Positions 27,727 through 36,214 of a stretch of DNA of 64,000 nt are shown piece after piece. The translations under genes and the position numbers were made by a program. How positions within the stretch are numbered: position 1 is the first letter of the stretch; every line of letters begins with the position of its first letter. The stretch is taken from contig NZ_CP055263.1 in the NCBI RefSeq assembly GCF_014217835.1, forward strand, positions 3,661,501-3,725,500. The letters run 5' to 3'. Source of the stretch: Metabacillus sp. KUDC1714 (lineage in GTDB: Bacteria; Bacillota; Bacilli; Bacillales; Bacillaceae). The notes under the pieces were generated by a model, which was not told where the DNA came from, searched no databases, and saw nothing but the letters and a program-made list of their open reading frames with translations.

Positions 27727-29730
27727 ATGAAACAATTGTTATACGGTGTGGCATATTATGATGAATATATGCCTTACGATCGACTAGAAACAGATATTCA
27801 AATGATGAAGGATGCAGGTATTAATGTTGTTCGTATTGCAGAATCAACATGGAGTACACATGAACCTCAAAATGGTGTATTCGATTTTACTTCTGTGAAT
27901 AGAGTGCTAGATGCGATGCATAAAGCGGGGATTTCTGTCATAGTGGGCACACCAACATATGCGGTACCGACATGGATGGTGAAAGAGCATCCAGAAGTGT
28001 TGGCTGTTACAAAACAAGGTGCGGGGAAATATGGTGCCAGACAAATTATGGACATTACAAGCCCAACCTACTTATTCTATGCTGAGCGGATTATCCGAAA
28101 ATTGATGGAAAATGTAAAAGACCATCCAGCCATTATCGGCTATCAAATTGATAATGAAACGAAGCACTATGATACAAGTGGACCAAATGTACAATTGCAA
28201 TTCGTGAAGTATTTAAAAGAGAAATTTAAAACAACAGATGCGTTAAATAAAGCGTTCGGACTCTCTTACTGGAGCAATGACGTCCATGCATGGGAAGATA
28301 TGCCTTCTGTTGTTGGTACAATCAATGGAAGTTTTGGGGCGGAATTTTCTAAATTTCAGCGTACACTCGTAGACGACTTTTTAGCATGGCAAGTAGAAAT
28401 AGTAAAAGAGTATCGTCATGAAGGACAATTTATAACACAAAACTTTGATTTTGAATGGAGGGGCTACTCATTTGGTGTCCAGCCAAACGTAAACCATTTT
28501 ACAGCTTCAAAACCATTTGATATCACAGGGGTAGATATTTATCATCCTTCACAAGAGGATTTGACTGGAATCGAAATTTCGTTTGGTGGTGATGTTGCAC
28601 GATCAACAAAGCAACAAAATTACCTTGTTCTTGAAACGGAGGCTCAGGCATTTAGTCATTGGACACCTTTTCCTGGTCAACTGCGTTTACAGGCCTTCAG
28701 CCATGTGGCTTCAGGTGCTAACATGGTAGCATATTGGCATTGGCATTCAATCCATAACTCATTTGAGACATATTGGAAAGGTCTTTTAAGTCACGATTTA
28801 AAGCCTAATCCTGTGTACAATGAGGCAAAAACTATTGGCGCAGATTTCAAACGTCTATCACCAAAACTAGTAAATCTTAAGAAGAAAAATAAAACAGCTA
28901 TTCTCGTTAGCAATGAATCTCTCACAGGAGTAAGCTGGTTTAAATTTAATCAAAGATCAGAGCTAAATTACAATGATATCCTTCGTTTGATTTATGATGA
29001 GTTGTACAAATTAAATGTGGAGTGTGACATCATTCATCCTGAAACAGAGAATTTGGAAGACTATTCATTGATCATCGTTCCATGTTTATATGTTGCTTCT
29101 GATCAATTGCTGGATCGGCTAAACCAATATGTTGATAAAGGAGGCCATGCGGTCTTTACCTTTAAATCTGGATTTACAGATGAAAACATTAAAGTTCGCA
29201 CAACTAATCAGCCTGGTATCATTGAGAAGGTCTGTGGTGTTCAGTATCAGATGTTTATAGAGCCAAAGCGTGTTCAACTAGCGGAAAATCCGTATGGAGT
29301 GGATGAATCAAAGAATGAAGTGCACACATGGATGGAGCTACTTACTCCCACAACAGCAGAAACTTTTGCCAAATACGATCACCCAGCATGGGGCGAATAT
29401 GCGGCGATTACAGGTAATGAGTGTGGAGACGGATATGCGACATACATCGGATGTATTGTTTCTAGTGAGGTTATGTCTGGCATTCTTGCTCAAGCGCTAA
29501 AACGAGCGAGCATATGGGAAACTGAACAGGAGATCCGTTTTCCGATCATAATAAAAAGTGGAGTAAATGATGAAGGAAGAAAAATTAAGTTCATTTTTAA
29601 TTATTCTGCAGATATCGAAATGATGAGGTATCCTTTTGAAGAAAGTGAGGAGCTTTTATCGGAAAAGCATTATAAACAAGGTGAAACGATAACATTAAAT
29701 CCATGGTCATTTATGATATTTGAACTGTAA
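27727..29730 (+). CDS. GH42 beta-galactosidase, cytoplasmic
   Basis: The 667-residue glycoside hydrolase has the GH42 TIM barrel start (YGVAYYDEYMPYDRLETDIQMMKDAGINVVRIAES), acid/base motif GYQIDNE with E144, nucleophile region LETEAQAFSHW (E303 or E305), then the trimerisation and C-terminal beta domains. It lacks a signal peptide, so acts on sugars imported by the adjacent ABC system. GH42 enzymes usually remove terminal beta-galactose from oligosaccharides. GAGGAAG precedes the start, 22 bp after the permease gene. Confidence 0.9.
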   Translation: MKQLLYGVAYYDEYMPYDRLETDIQMMKDAGINVVRIAESTWSTHEPQNGVFDFTSVNRVLDAMHKAGISVIVGTPTYAVPTWMVKEHPEVLAVTKQGAGKYGARQIMDITSPTYLFYAERIIRKLMENVKDHPAIIGYQIDNETKHYDTSGPNVQLQFVKYLKEKFKTTDALNKAFGLSYWSNDVHAWEDMPSVVGTINGSFGAEFSKFQRTLVDDFLAWQVEIVKEYRHEGQFITQNFDFEWRGYSFGVQPNVNHFTASKPFDITGVDIYHPSQEDLTGIEISFGGDVARSTKQQNYLVLETEAQAFSHWTPFPGQLRLQAFSHVASGANMVAYWHWHSIHNSFETYWKGLLSHDLKPNPVYNEAKTIGADFKRLSPKLVNLKKKNKTAILVSNESLTGVSWFKFNQRSELNYNDILRLIYDELYKLNVECDIIHPETENLEDYSLIIVPCLYVASDQLLDRLNQYVDKGGHAVFTFKSGFTDENIKVRTTNQPGIIEKVCGVQYQMFIEPKRVQLAENPYGVDESKNEVHTWMELLTPTTAETFAKYDHPAWGEYAAITGNECGDGYATYIGCIVSSEVMSGILAQALKRASIWETEQEIRFPIIIKSGVNDEGRKIKFIFNYSADIEMMRYPFEESEELLSEKHYKQGETITLNPWSFMIFEL

Positions 29731-29746
29731 TAGAGGAGAGGAAAAC

Positions 29747-31072
29747 GTGGGTTATTATTGGATTTCAAGTACTAAAGAACAAAATTGGCAGGAGCAGATA
29801 GCAGAACCAGCGAAAACAGGAAAGCCTAATTTAGTGTTAACTGATGAGACAAAGCGTGTCATTGACGGATTTGGTGGCTGCTTTAATGAACTTGGCTTCG
29901 ATGCGCTGAGTCATTTATCAGAGGCTGGACGCACCCAAGTATTGGATGCTCTGTTTTTGCCAGATGGAGATTGCCAATTTTCGATTTGCCGACTACCAAT
30001 TGGTGCAAGCGACTATGCACTTGAATGGTATAGTCATAATGAAACAACAGATGATTATGAAATGGAGCATTTTAGCATTGAGCGAGATAGAAAATATTTA
30101 ATTCCCTATATTAAGGAAGCATTAAAACGTAATCCAGATTTAAAGCTGTTTGCTTCACCATGGAGCCCGCCAACATGGATGAAGTTTCCGAAAGCGTATA
30201 ATTTCGGCACATTACGCTGGGAGCCAAAAGTACTGGAGGCATATGCGCTTTATTTCGTAAAATTTGTCCAGGCGTATAAAGAGGAAGGGATCACACTTCA
30301 TCAAATCCATGTTCAAAATGAAGTAGTCGCAGATCAGAAGTTTCCTTCATGTGTATGGACAGGTGAACAGCTACGTGAATTTATCGGAGATTATTTAGGT
30401 CCAGCATTTGAAAAATACGGGATTGATGCTGAAATCTGGCTAGGAACCATCAATGCCCCAGAACCCTGGGAGGAGTGGATGAAAGGAACAAGCTCTGATC
30501 ATGATGCATTTGCACACACTGTCCTTAGTAATCCAAAAGCCTACGAATATGTAAAGGGTGTTGGTTATCAATGGGCAGGAAAATATGCAATTCAACGTAC
30601 TGTGCAAAGCTATCCTGAATTGAAATATATGCAAACTGAAAATGAATGCGGAAACGGGGAAAATACATGGGCGTATGCCCAATATGTTCATAACTTGTTT
30701 CGTCATTATTTCGTGAACGGAGCAAATGCGTATATTTATTGGAATATGGTACTTGAACCAAAAGGAAGAAGTACATGGGGTTGGGAACAAAACTCTATGA
30801 TTACGGTAGACCCTGAATCGAAAAAGGTGACCAAAAATCCGGAATATTATGTAATGAAGCATTTTTCTCATTTTGTGAATCCAGGTGCTTTACGAATTGA
30901 AACAAGTGGTCCTTGGACGGGGAATACGACAGCATTTCTAAATCCAGACGGTACGAAAGTAGTTGTCATTGCCAATCCATTTAAGGATACAAGGGAACTA
31001 GAAATGGATGTTAATGGGGAAACATACTCATTTAAATTAAAAGCAGAATCATTCAATACGATTATTATTTAA
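29747..31072 (+). CDS. GH30 family glycosidase, cytoplasmic
   Basis: The 441-residue GH30 enzyme shows DGFGGCFNELG, FASPWSPPTWMK, the acid/base motif VQNE (E192) and the nucleophile motif QTENECGNG (E298), with the C-terminal beta domain typical of the family (FLNPDGTKVVVIANPF). GTG 29747 is chosen because GAGGAGAGG sits 6 bp upstream. GH30 members cleave beta-glucosyl, beta-1,6-glucan, beta-galactan or xylan links; with no signal peptide and a GH42 partner, an imported beta-linked oligosaccharide is the likely substrate, but its sugar cannot be read from the sequence. Confidence 0.88.
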   Translation: MGYYWISSTKEQNWQEQIAEPAKTGKPNLVLTDETKRVIDGFGGCFNELGFDALSHLSEAGRTQVLDALFLPDGDCQFSICRLPIGASDYALEWYSHNETTDDYEMEHFSIERDRKYLIPYIKEALKRNPDLKLFASPWSPPTWMKFPKAYNFGTLRWEPKVLEAYALYFVKFVQAYKEEGITLHQIHVQNEVVADQKFPSCVWTGEQLREFIGDYLGPAFEKYGIDAEIWLGTINAPEPWEEWMKGTSSDHDAFAHTVLSNPKAYEYVKGVGYQWAGKYAIQRTVQSYPELKYMQTENECGNGENTWAYAQYVHNLFRHYFVNGANAYIYWNMVLEPKGRSTWGWEQNSMITVDPESKKVTKNPEYYVMKHFSHFVNPGALRIETSGPWTGNTTAFLNPDGTKVVVIANPFKDTRELEMDVNGETYSFKLKAESFNTIII

Positions 31073-31149
31073 GATTACTATCTTAGTAAGCTCAAAGATC
31101 ACATGTATTTTTTAAACAGTATATTAAACTTAGACATATCATCAAAAAG

Positions 31150-31217
31150 TGCTTGGATTTTCGAGTAATGTGAAAAAGTGGTCTTTTTCATTACCCTCGG
31201 ATATCCAAGTTTTTTTA
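31150..31217 (+). terminator. Long terminator hairpin after the GH30 gene
   Basis: CTTGGAT (31152) pairs with ATCCAAG (31203), enclosing an inner stem GTAATG..AAAAAG / CTTTTTCATTAC, followed by an eight-base T-run. It closes the sugar-import operon. Confidence 0.8.
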
Positions 31218-31299
31218 GTTTGTATTCAGCAACCAAGCAGCAGTTAACACTGAGAAAATAACCGAGTGAAAATTAAAAAGTTTAGGTATAAATCGATTA

Positions 31300-31328
31300 T
31301 TGTAAAGTGCTTACATTTCCTTTATAAT
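31300..31328 (+). promoter_or_regulatory. Sigma-A promoter of the HPS/PHI-like operon
   Basis: TTGTAA (31300-31305), a 17-bp spacer and TATAAT (31323-31328). As in the kgu-like promoter, the spacer starts AG(C/T)GCTTACA, giving TGTAAAGTGCTTACA, a cre-like palindrome. Confidence 0.75.
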
Positions 31329-31334
31329 AAGTTC

Positions 31335-31351
31335 ATAAATCGGTTTAGTAA
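31335..31351. promoter_or_regulatory. LacI-type operator shared with the kgu-like operon
   Basis: ATAAATCGGTTTAGTAA is the exact reverse complement of the 17-mer at 16808-16824. It lies just downstream of the -10 box, the same position as in the other operon, so both are probably repressed by the LacI protein encoded at 20006. Confidence 0.75.
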
Positions 31352-31386
31352 TCTAGTAAATTAAAATAAGACAAAGAGGAGATTAA

Positions 31387-32037
31387 ATGAATATTCAACT
31401 GGCATTAGACCGTTATACGATTGAAGAGGCTATTGAAATTGCAAAATCGACAGAGGGTTTCATAGATTGGATTGAAGTTGGCACTTCATTAATAAAAGAA
31501 TATGGAATGGTAAGTGTTGAGAAGCTTAAAAATGCCTTTCCAAATAAAGTGATTGTAGCAGATATCAAGACAATTGATAACGCATATTACGAATTTGACA
31601 TGTGTTTTCGTTCTGGGGCTGATGTCGCGACTGTGATGGGAGTATCACCTGCAGCGACGATTAATGCATGTATTGAAACTGCCGAAAAAGCAGGGAAACG
31701 GGTTATGGTTGACCTTTTAAATACAAATGATAGTCAGCAAAAAGAATTGTTTCATTATAAACAAGCAATTTTCTGTGCACATGTCAGTAAAGATGAACAA
31801 GAGATTGCTGGAAAGCAAAACATCGTGACAGAACAAATATATGATCCAACTGTACAACTCGCGGTTGCTGGGGGAATAACACTCGATTCAATTGCTAGTT
31901 TTAGAGAGTTGCAGCCTAATGTAGTAATTATTGGCTCAGCCATAACGAAAGCGAAAGATAAACGATTGGCCGCTAAACAGTTTAAGAAAGTATTGTTACA
32001 ATGGAATGGAGAGAGAAAACATGAAAACATCAGATAA
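31387..32037 (+). CDS. HPS/KGPDC-family decarboxylase or aldolase (OMPDC superfamily)
   Basis: The 216-residue protein resembles 3-hexulose-6-phosphate synthase (HPS): QLALD start with D8, E30, VADIKTIDNA with D59-x-K61 and D64, VMVDLLN with D109, and the phosphate loop AVAGGI and VIIGSAI. However, residues 132-138 read HVSKDEQ, resembling the H-R-S-R-D-x-Q segment I recall for 3-keto-L-gulonate-6-phosphate decarboxylase, where classical HPS has a different H-A-G-x-D sequence. It could thus be an HPS (formaldehyde + ribulose 5-phosphate) or a decarboxylase of a 3-keto aldonate 6-phosphate. The next gene overlaps its end, and the operator links it to 2-ketogluconate-type genes. Confidence 0.78.
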   Translation: MNIQLALDRYTIEEAIEIAKSTEGFIDWIEVGTSLIKEYGMVSVEKLKNAFPNKVIVADIKTIDNAYYEFDMCFRSGADVATVMGVSPAATINACIETAEKAGKRVMVDLLNTNDSQQKELFHYKQAIFCAHVSKDEQEIAGKQNIVTEQIYDPTVQLAVAGGITLDSIASFRELQPNVVIIGSAITKAKDKRLAAKQFKKVLLQWNGERKHENIR

Positions 32038-32569
32038 AATCTTTTTGGAAATTCAAGGCGTTTTAAGTCAAATAAAAGAAGAGAATTTACAAGAAATTGC
32101 CACTAAACTAGTAGATGCAAAAAGGATTTTTGTTATTGGAGAGGGGCGTTCAGGCTTTATGGGGAAATCATTTGCGATGCGATTAATGCATTTAAATGCA
32201 AATGTTTTTTCTGTTGGTGAGACGATTACGCCATCGATTGCAGAAGGAGACATCTTACTCGCAGTTTCAGGTTCAGGTACAACAAAGAGTGTTGTTTGGA
32301 CAGCTGAAAAAGCAAAAGAACTAAATTGCCAAGTTATTGCGGTTACAACAAATTCTGAATCACCTCTTGCAGCGGCTTCTAGTGATGTACTACACATACC
32401 AGCTGCTACAAAATATAGAGCTGATGGAGAAATTCAATCAGTTCAACCACTCGGTTCATTATTTGATCAATCTGTCCACATTGTCTTTGATAGTATTTGC
32501 TTAATTTATTCTAATCTAAAAGAATATGGTCATAACGAAGCTTTTAGTCGTCATAGTAATTTGGAATAA
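32021..32569 (+). CDS. 6-phospho-3-hexuloisomerase-like SIS-domain protein
   Basis: The 182-residue SIS-domain isomerase has VIGEGRSGFMGKSFAMRLMHLN, SVGETITPSIAEGDILLAVSGSGTTKSVVWTAEKAKELN and a C-terminal LGSLFDQSVHIVFDSI, the features of 6-phospho-3-hexuloisomerase, which interconverts 3-hexulose 6-phosphate and fructose 6-phosphate. ATG 32021 follows GGAGAGAG; it overlaps the HPS-like gene by 17 bp, so they are coupled. B. subtilis hxlAB has an adjacent hxlR; none is here. Confidence 0.85.
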   Translation: MKTSDKIFLEIQGVLSQIKEENLQEIATKLVDAKRIFVIGEGRSGFMGKSFAMRLMHLNANVFSVGETITPSIAEGDILLAVSGSGTTKSVVWTAEKAKELNCQVIAVTTNSESPLAAASSDVLHIPAATKYRADGEIQSVQPLGSLFDQSVHIVFDSICLIYSNLKEYGHNEAFSRHSNLE

Positions 32570-32599
32570 ACCAAACAAGCTACCAAGTCGAAAAAAATA

Positions 32600-32645
32600 C
32601 AAGTAGTGGGGACTCTCATATAGATGAATCTCACTACTTTTCTTT
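32600..32645. terminator. Bidirectional terminator between PHI-like and exonuclease genes
   Basis: AAGTAGTG ... CACTACTTT with T-rich flank on the plus strand, between two converging genes. Confidence 0.75.
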
Positions 32646-32663
32646 ATATTAGATTGCGTCATC

Positions 32664-33596
32664 CTACTTGAAAGCTAGCTGCTTCAAGGGCTGAAGCATA
32701 TATTCATCAAAAATGATAGTTTTAGAAGAATAGCAATAATGCTCTTCATAGGTTAGCAGCAAATCATGATAGAAGGACACTAAATGTCCAGCAATTAATA
32801 CGTTCTCTTCGGTAAACAAACCAGAACGATTTAACAAAACATTTTCATATTTTTCAACGATCCTTCGAATTGGTTTTTTTATTTTTTTTACATTCCGCAT
32901 TCGATACACTTCTCGTAATGGTTCAGTTACTAGCATTGCATCTTGTTTTAGGCGATCGTTCAGTTTCTCATTGATTTGCTTCACATCAAGTGGGACCTCT
33001 TCTTCAAAGAGATATTGCTTTAGCATGATTAAATCAGATTGGATAGGTTTATTTAAAAACTGTAAATAGATCCTTAGTGTATTATAGGCATCATACATAG
33101 GATGATGTTTTTCTCCAATAAACTGTAATCCATATAACGCTAAAGCATCTGCAACTGAAACGTTTCCCTTCGAGACTCTCTGCTTAAAAATCATCTGGAA
33201 ATCAATATAACGTTTTTCAATTTTGCTAATGGTGCATTGTGGGATTTCGTGTTTTGTTGCATCGATTTTTAAACGAGATAAATCACTTGGCGACCACGAA
33301 AAATAGCGAGTTTTTTTCACACCACCAACCCATACAAGGAAGGCATCAAAGACCACTTTAAAACCACTTGCATTGATAAAATCACAATCCTCAATCCCGG
33401 TTAATGTTTTACAAAACTCAGTTAGAGGCTCCTGATTTTCGGGTTTTATAAAACGATCAAAATACGTAATTTCTCCTGTTTCAAGATTATATTTTACAGC
33501 TCCTAAACGAATGGCCTCCATATTCTCAAAATCCATACCTGAATCAGAACATAACATTTCAAAATCGAAAAAGACATATTGCTTATAATCAGCCAT
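32664..33596 (-). CDS. DEDD-type 3'-5' exonuclease domain protein
   Basis: The 310-residue protein has an N-terminal DnaQ-like exonuclease fold: YVFFDFEM (acidic D-x-E), FIKPENQEPLTEFCKTLTGIED, FSWSPSDLSRL, and HPMYDAYNTLRIYL with the His and Asp of the DEDDh set (about 165-175). The C-terminal 110 residues match no domain I know. It resembles KapD-type exonuclease proteins of Bacillus in the first half, but is longer. The substrate is unknown. Confidence 0.75.
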   Translation of the reverse strand: MADYKQYVFFDFEMLCSDSGMDFENMEAIRLGAVKYNLETGEITYFDRFIKPENQEPLTEFCKTLTGIEDCDFINASGFKVVFDAFLVWVGGVKKTRYFSWSPSDLSRLKIDATKHEIPQCTISKIEKRYIDFQMIFKQRVSKGNVSVADALALYGLQFIGEKHHPMYDAYNTLRIYLQFLNKPIQSDLIMLKQYLFEEEVPLDVKQINEKLNDRLKQDAMLVTEPLREVYRMRNVKKIKKPIRRIVEKYENVLLNRSGLFTEENVLIAGHLVSFYHDLLLTYEEHYCYSSKTIIFDEYMLQPLKQLAFK

Positions 33597-33691
33597 TCAT
33601 ATCCCCCCTAACAGGTAATTATATGGGGGATATGGTGAAAGTGGAAGATCCAATAATTGTAAATTCTTCACCAATCCTCACCCGAATCACT

Positions 33692-34084
33692 TTATTCAAT
33701 TGCTAATCTGAATAATAAAAGTGCTAGCAAACAGGTTATTGGAGTCATTACCATTTTTTCCAAGACAGAGGCTGAAGCTAAATTGCCCATTGTATTAAGC
33801 GCCATAAGTCCAAACATTACCCATGTTCCAACATTCACAGTTTTTTTGAACTTTCCGTTGAAAACATATCCTGCTTTTACAGCAACAATTGTCATAAATA
33901 GTAGTTGCACAACTATAGATATGCTTTCAAAAATGATTAAATCTACTTCATTCTTTAAACGTCCTCCCCATACAAAATCATATGGTACAACTTTTAGAAG
34001 TATCAGGAGATGCATGAAAAGCGCAATTGTATTAATGGTGATTATTATAATACTTGCCAGTCTAATGCTGATTAACTTTTTCAT
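33692..34084 (-). CDS. Small four-helix membrane protein, unknown
   Basis: The 130-residue protein begins MKKLISIRLASIIIITIN and has about four hydrophobic segments (5-28, 48-70, 82-100, 106-128). ATG 34084 is chosen because GGAGGAGAAA stands directly before it. No family recognised. Confidence 0.6.
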   Translation of the reverse strand: MKKLISIRLASIIIITINTIALFMHLLILLKVVPYDFVWGGRLKNEVDLIIFESISIVVQLLFMTIVAVKAGYVFNGKFKKTVNVGTWVMFGLMALNTMGNLASASVLEKMVMTPITCLLALLLFRLAIE

Positions 34085-34280
34085 TTTCTCCTCCATTTTC
34101 AATTGTGGTATTATAAGCTGTACCAAATTTAAATAACTCTAAATGCAATATATTCAACCATTTGAGAATTATGATGAATGGTAAAGTAGGTAGAAAAGCT
34201 GAAGTGCTGTTTAGCTATTATTTTGTAAAACAAGCATCATAACTAATAATCAATTATTAATTTTTCTATCTTTCGATTTT

Positions 34281-34335
34281 TCACCTCGAAAAAACCACAT
34301 TCACCTCGAAAAAACCACATTCGAGGTGAATGTGG
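34281..34335. repeat. Tandem 20-bp duplication ending in a perfect 15-bp inverted repeat
   Basis: TCACCTCGAAAAAACCACAT occurs twice back to back (34281-34300, 34301-34320). CCACATTCACCTCGA (34295-34309) pairs perfectly with TCGAGGTGAATGTGG (34321-34335). It lies between two minus-strand genes and looks like a terminator whose one arm has been duplicated. Confidence 0.75.
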
Positions 34336-34404
34336 ATTTTCGTTAAGGATTGTTCATTAATATTGTATCAAGTTTGTAATTTACATCTTCAAAGGTTAAT
34401 TGAA

Positions 34405-35040
34405 TTAATCAATAATTATTAATTCCAATAGAGCAGCAAATTGAATTGCCTGGTGAGTAGAAACTTTACATCCCTTTAGGTCAGTTATAGAAACTGTAAG
34501 TGATTCAAAAGTAGATGTACTAATGTCTATCCCCTTGAGTGATGTTCTTTCAAAGCTAACACTATTTATGTTGCACGAATTAAATTCGAGTTTTTTAAAT
34601 AAACATTCATAAAAATCGGAACTCTCTAAAGAAGTATCTAGAAATTTAACTTTTTCTAGCCTAGAATTCCCGAAAGAAGCCAAGTTAAGTAAAGAATCAT
34701 TAAACTCAACATTACCAAAGCTAGACTCAGTAAAATCCACACCTAGTAATTTACAATTCGTGAATTTTACTCTGTGTATGGAAGAGTTTCGCATTTTAGC
34801 ATTCGAAAAATCGCAGTTATCAAAAAATACATCGGTTATATCAATATTTGAAAAATCAGTATTGTTAAACTTACAATTACTTATGATCATTTTATATAAA
34901 CGCACCCTAGGTAACATCTCGTTATCAAAAATAGAATCATTTATTTGACACAATTCTAATTCGGGATCTTCCTCATAAAAAATATCATTGAAATTTTTTA
35001 AAGGTAAATCATTAGGTATTTTAGGTGATTCAATTTTCAT
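34405..35040 (-). CDS. Pentapeptide-repeat protein
   Basis: The 211-residue protein is built of pentapeptide repeats from about residue 50 to 195 (CKFNN, TDFSN, CDFSN, AKMRN, VDFTE, SSFGN, SDFYE and so on), forming a right-handed beta-helix. Members with such length include DNA-gyrase protectors (Qnr-like) and many proteins of unknown role; the N-terminal 45 residues are non-repeat. It is not possible to say whether it protects gyrase. Confidence 0.8.
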   Translation of the reverse strand: MKIESPKIPNDLPLKNFNDIFYEEDPELELCQINDSIFDNEMLPRVRLYKMIISNCKFNNTDFSNIDITDVFFDNCDFSNAKMRNSSIHRVKFTNCKLLGVDFTESSFGNVEFNDSLLNLASFGNSRLEKVKFLDTSLESSDFYECLFKKLEFNSCNINSVSFERTSLKGIDISTSTFESLTVSITDLKGCKVSTHQAIQFAALLELIIID

Positions 35041-35388
35041 AAAGCTACCTCGCTAATTTATAGTAGGAATTCATATAATTTTAAAAAACAATTCCTCATA
35101 AGTTAACTATAAGGAAATATTAAATCTAATAAAAGTCTTTATTTTTAAGAGGGAATATGTGCAATGAGCTACATTTCACCAATTATGATAAAGCAACGTG
35201 TAGATTTTACATTAAAATATTCCAATACGAAGTATAACCAAGTCTTTAAATCAGAGCGGGGTTATGCTTCGTGTGAGGTTTTGTAAAAATAAATAGCTAT
35301 ATTTTTACTTAATGCTGTTAATTTGTCAAAAGCTTTTCAAATTGTAACCTTTATTTGCATATGCTACTAAAAACGAAGGAGAATATAG
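35041..35388. other. Intergenic region with hairpin
   Basis: About 350 bp without a gene. CGAAGTATAACC (35228-35239) pairs with GGTTATGCTTCG (about 35260-35271) with one mismatch; there is no T-run, so it is either a weak terminator or a relic. Confidence 0.4.
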
Positions 35389-35636
35389 ATGCTTGTAACA
35401 TTATTATTGCCAATCGTAGTTCCATATGGAAACCCAAGGACTATTTTTAACCCAAGAATCCATTATTTAAGAAAAGCTGAATTTTTCAGATGGATAGAAT
35501 CAGTTGATAGTAAAAATAAAAAGTATCAACACGTTCCATTATTATTTGCTGAGGGAATAAAAAACATGAAAATATATTAATAGTCGGAGAAAAAGCAACA
35601 CAAACTAATTTTGTACCAAGTAGTGGAGGGGTATAA
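35389..35636 (+). pseudogene. Short frameshifted reading frame, family unknown
   Basis: A good ribosome site (GAAGGAGA) precedes a 63-residue frame starting MLVTLLLPIVVPYGNPR and stopping at 35580. In another frame the sequence runs on as NILIVGEKATQTNFVPSSGGV to a stop at 35634. The two look like parts of one protein broken by a frameshift in the A-rich stretch near 35556-35565. I do not recognise the family. Confidence 0.35.
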
Positions 35637-35868
35637 GTAACGAGATACACGATAGTAACTTGATAATAAATGAAACAAATCTTCTGTGGGTAGCGTTTTA
35701 AAAAATGAATCGCTATCTTTTTACGTCGATTATAGGTAGACTAGTTGAAGGGATTAAAGTAGTTTAGCTTTGAAATTGGTTTGTTTTGCTTATATACACA
35801 ATGAATATAGAAGTGAAAAGGGTAAAATTAAGCAAAAAAATAAAATTAAATAATAATGGAGTGATGAT

Positions 35869-36042
35869 ATGAGTAAAGCTAAAAGTAAAAGTGGGACAGG
35901 TAGAGGAACAGGCAAAAAGGGTTGGACGCGTTGGAAAGCAAGTGAAAATAAAGCGAAAAGCAACAAACCGTATAAAAGCAAGGGTGTGAAACGGTCAGAC
36001 AATGCAGATTCGTCGAATCATAAAAAAGGGGATAACACATAA
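35869..36042 (+). CDS. Small basic protein, DUF3934-like
   Basis: The 57-residue, strongly basic protein starts MSKAKSKSGTGRGTGKKGWTRW and has NKPYKSKGVKR, the pattern I associate with the DUF3934 family of Bacillus. GGAGTGATGAT precedes the ATG. The composition (Lys, Gly, Ser) suggests nucleic-acid binding, but the role is unknown. Confidence 0.6.
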   Translation: MSKAKSKSGTGRGTGKKGWTRWKASENKAKSNKPYKSKGVKRSDNADSSNHKKGDNT

Positions 36043-36214
36043 TTAAAAAATGCGACCCCTATTTAAAAATAGAATAATTTGACCTCTTAGGAAGTATCAA
36101 TTGTGGGAAACGAAGTAGGATAACCAATTAGCTTTCACTTTTCATATGAAATAGATCAAAAAATATCAAGAAATATCAAGAAAACTTTTTTGTTACATCT
36201 TATGAAGATCTTCC

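Noticed and set aside
31387..32569. Plain formaldehyde detoxification operon hxlAB
   Set aside because: No hxlR regulator is adjacent, and the operator links the pair to sugar-acid genes; formaldehyde fixation remains an alternative rather than the main call.
34281..34335. Short direct repeats resembling a CRISPR start
   Set aside because: Only two copies with no spacers and no cas genes; explained by tandem duplication of a hairpin arm.
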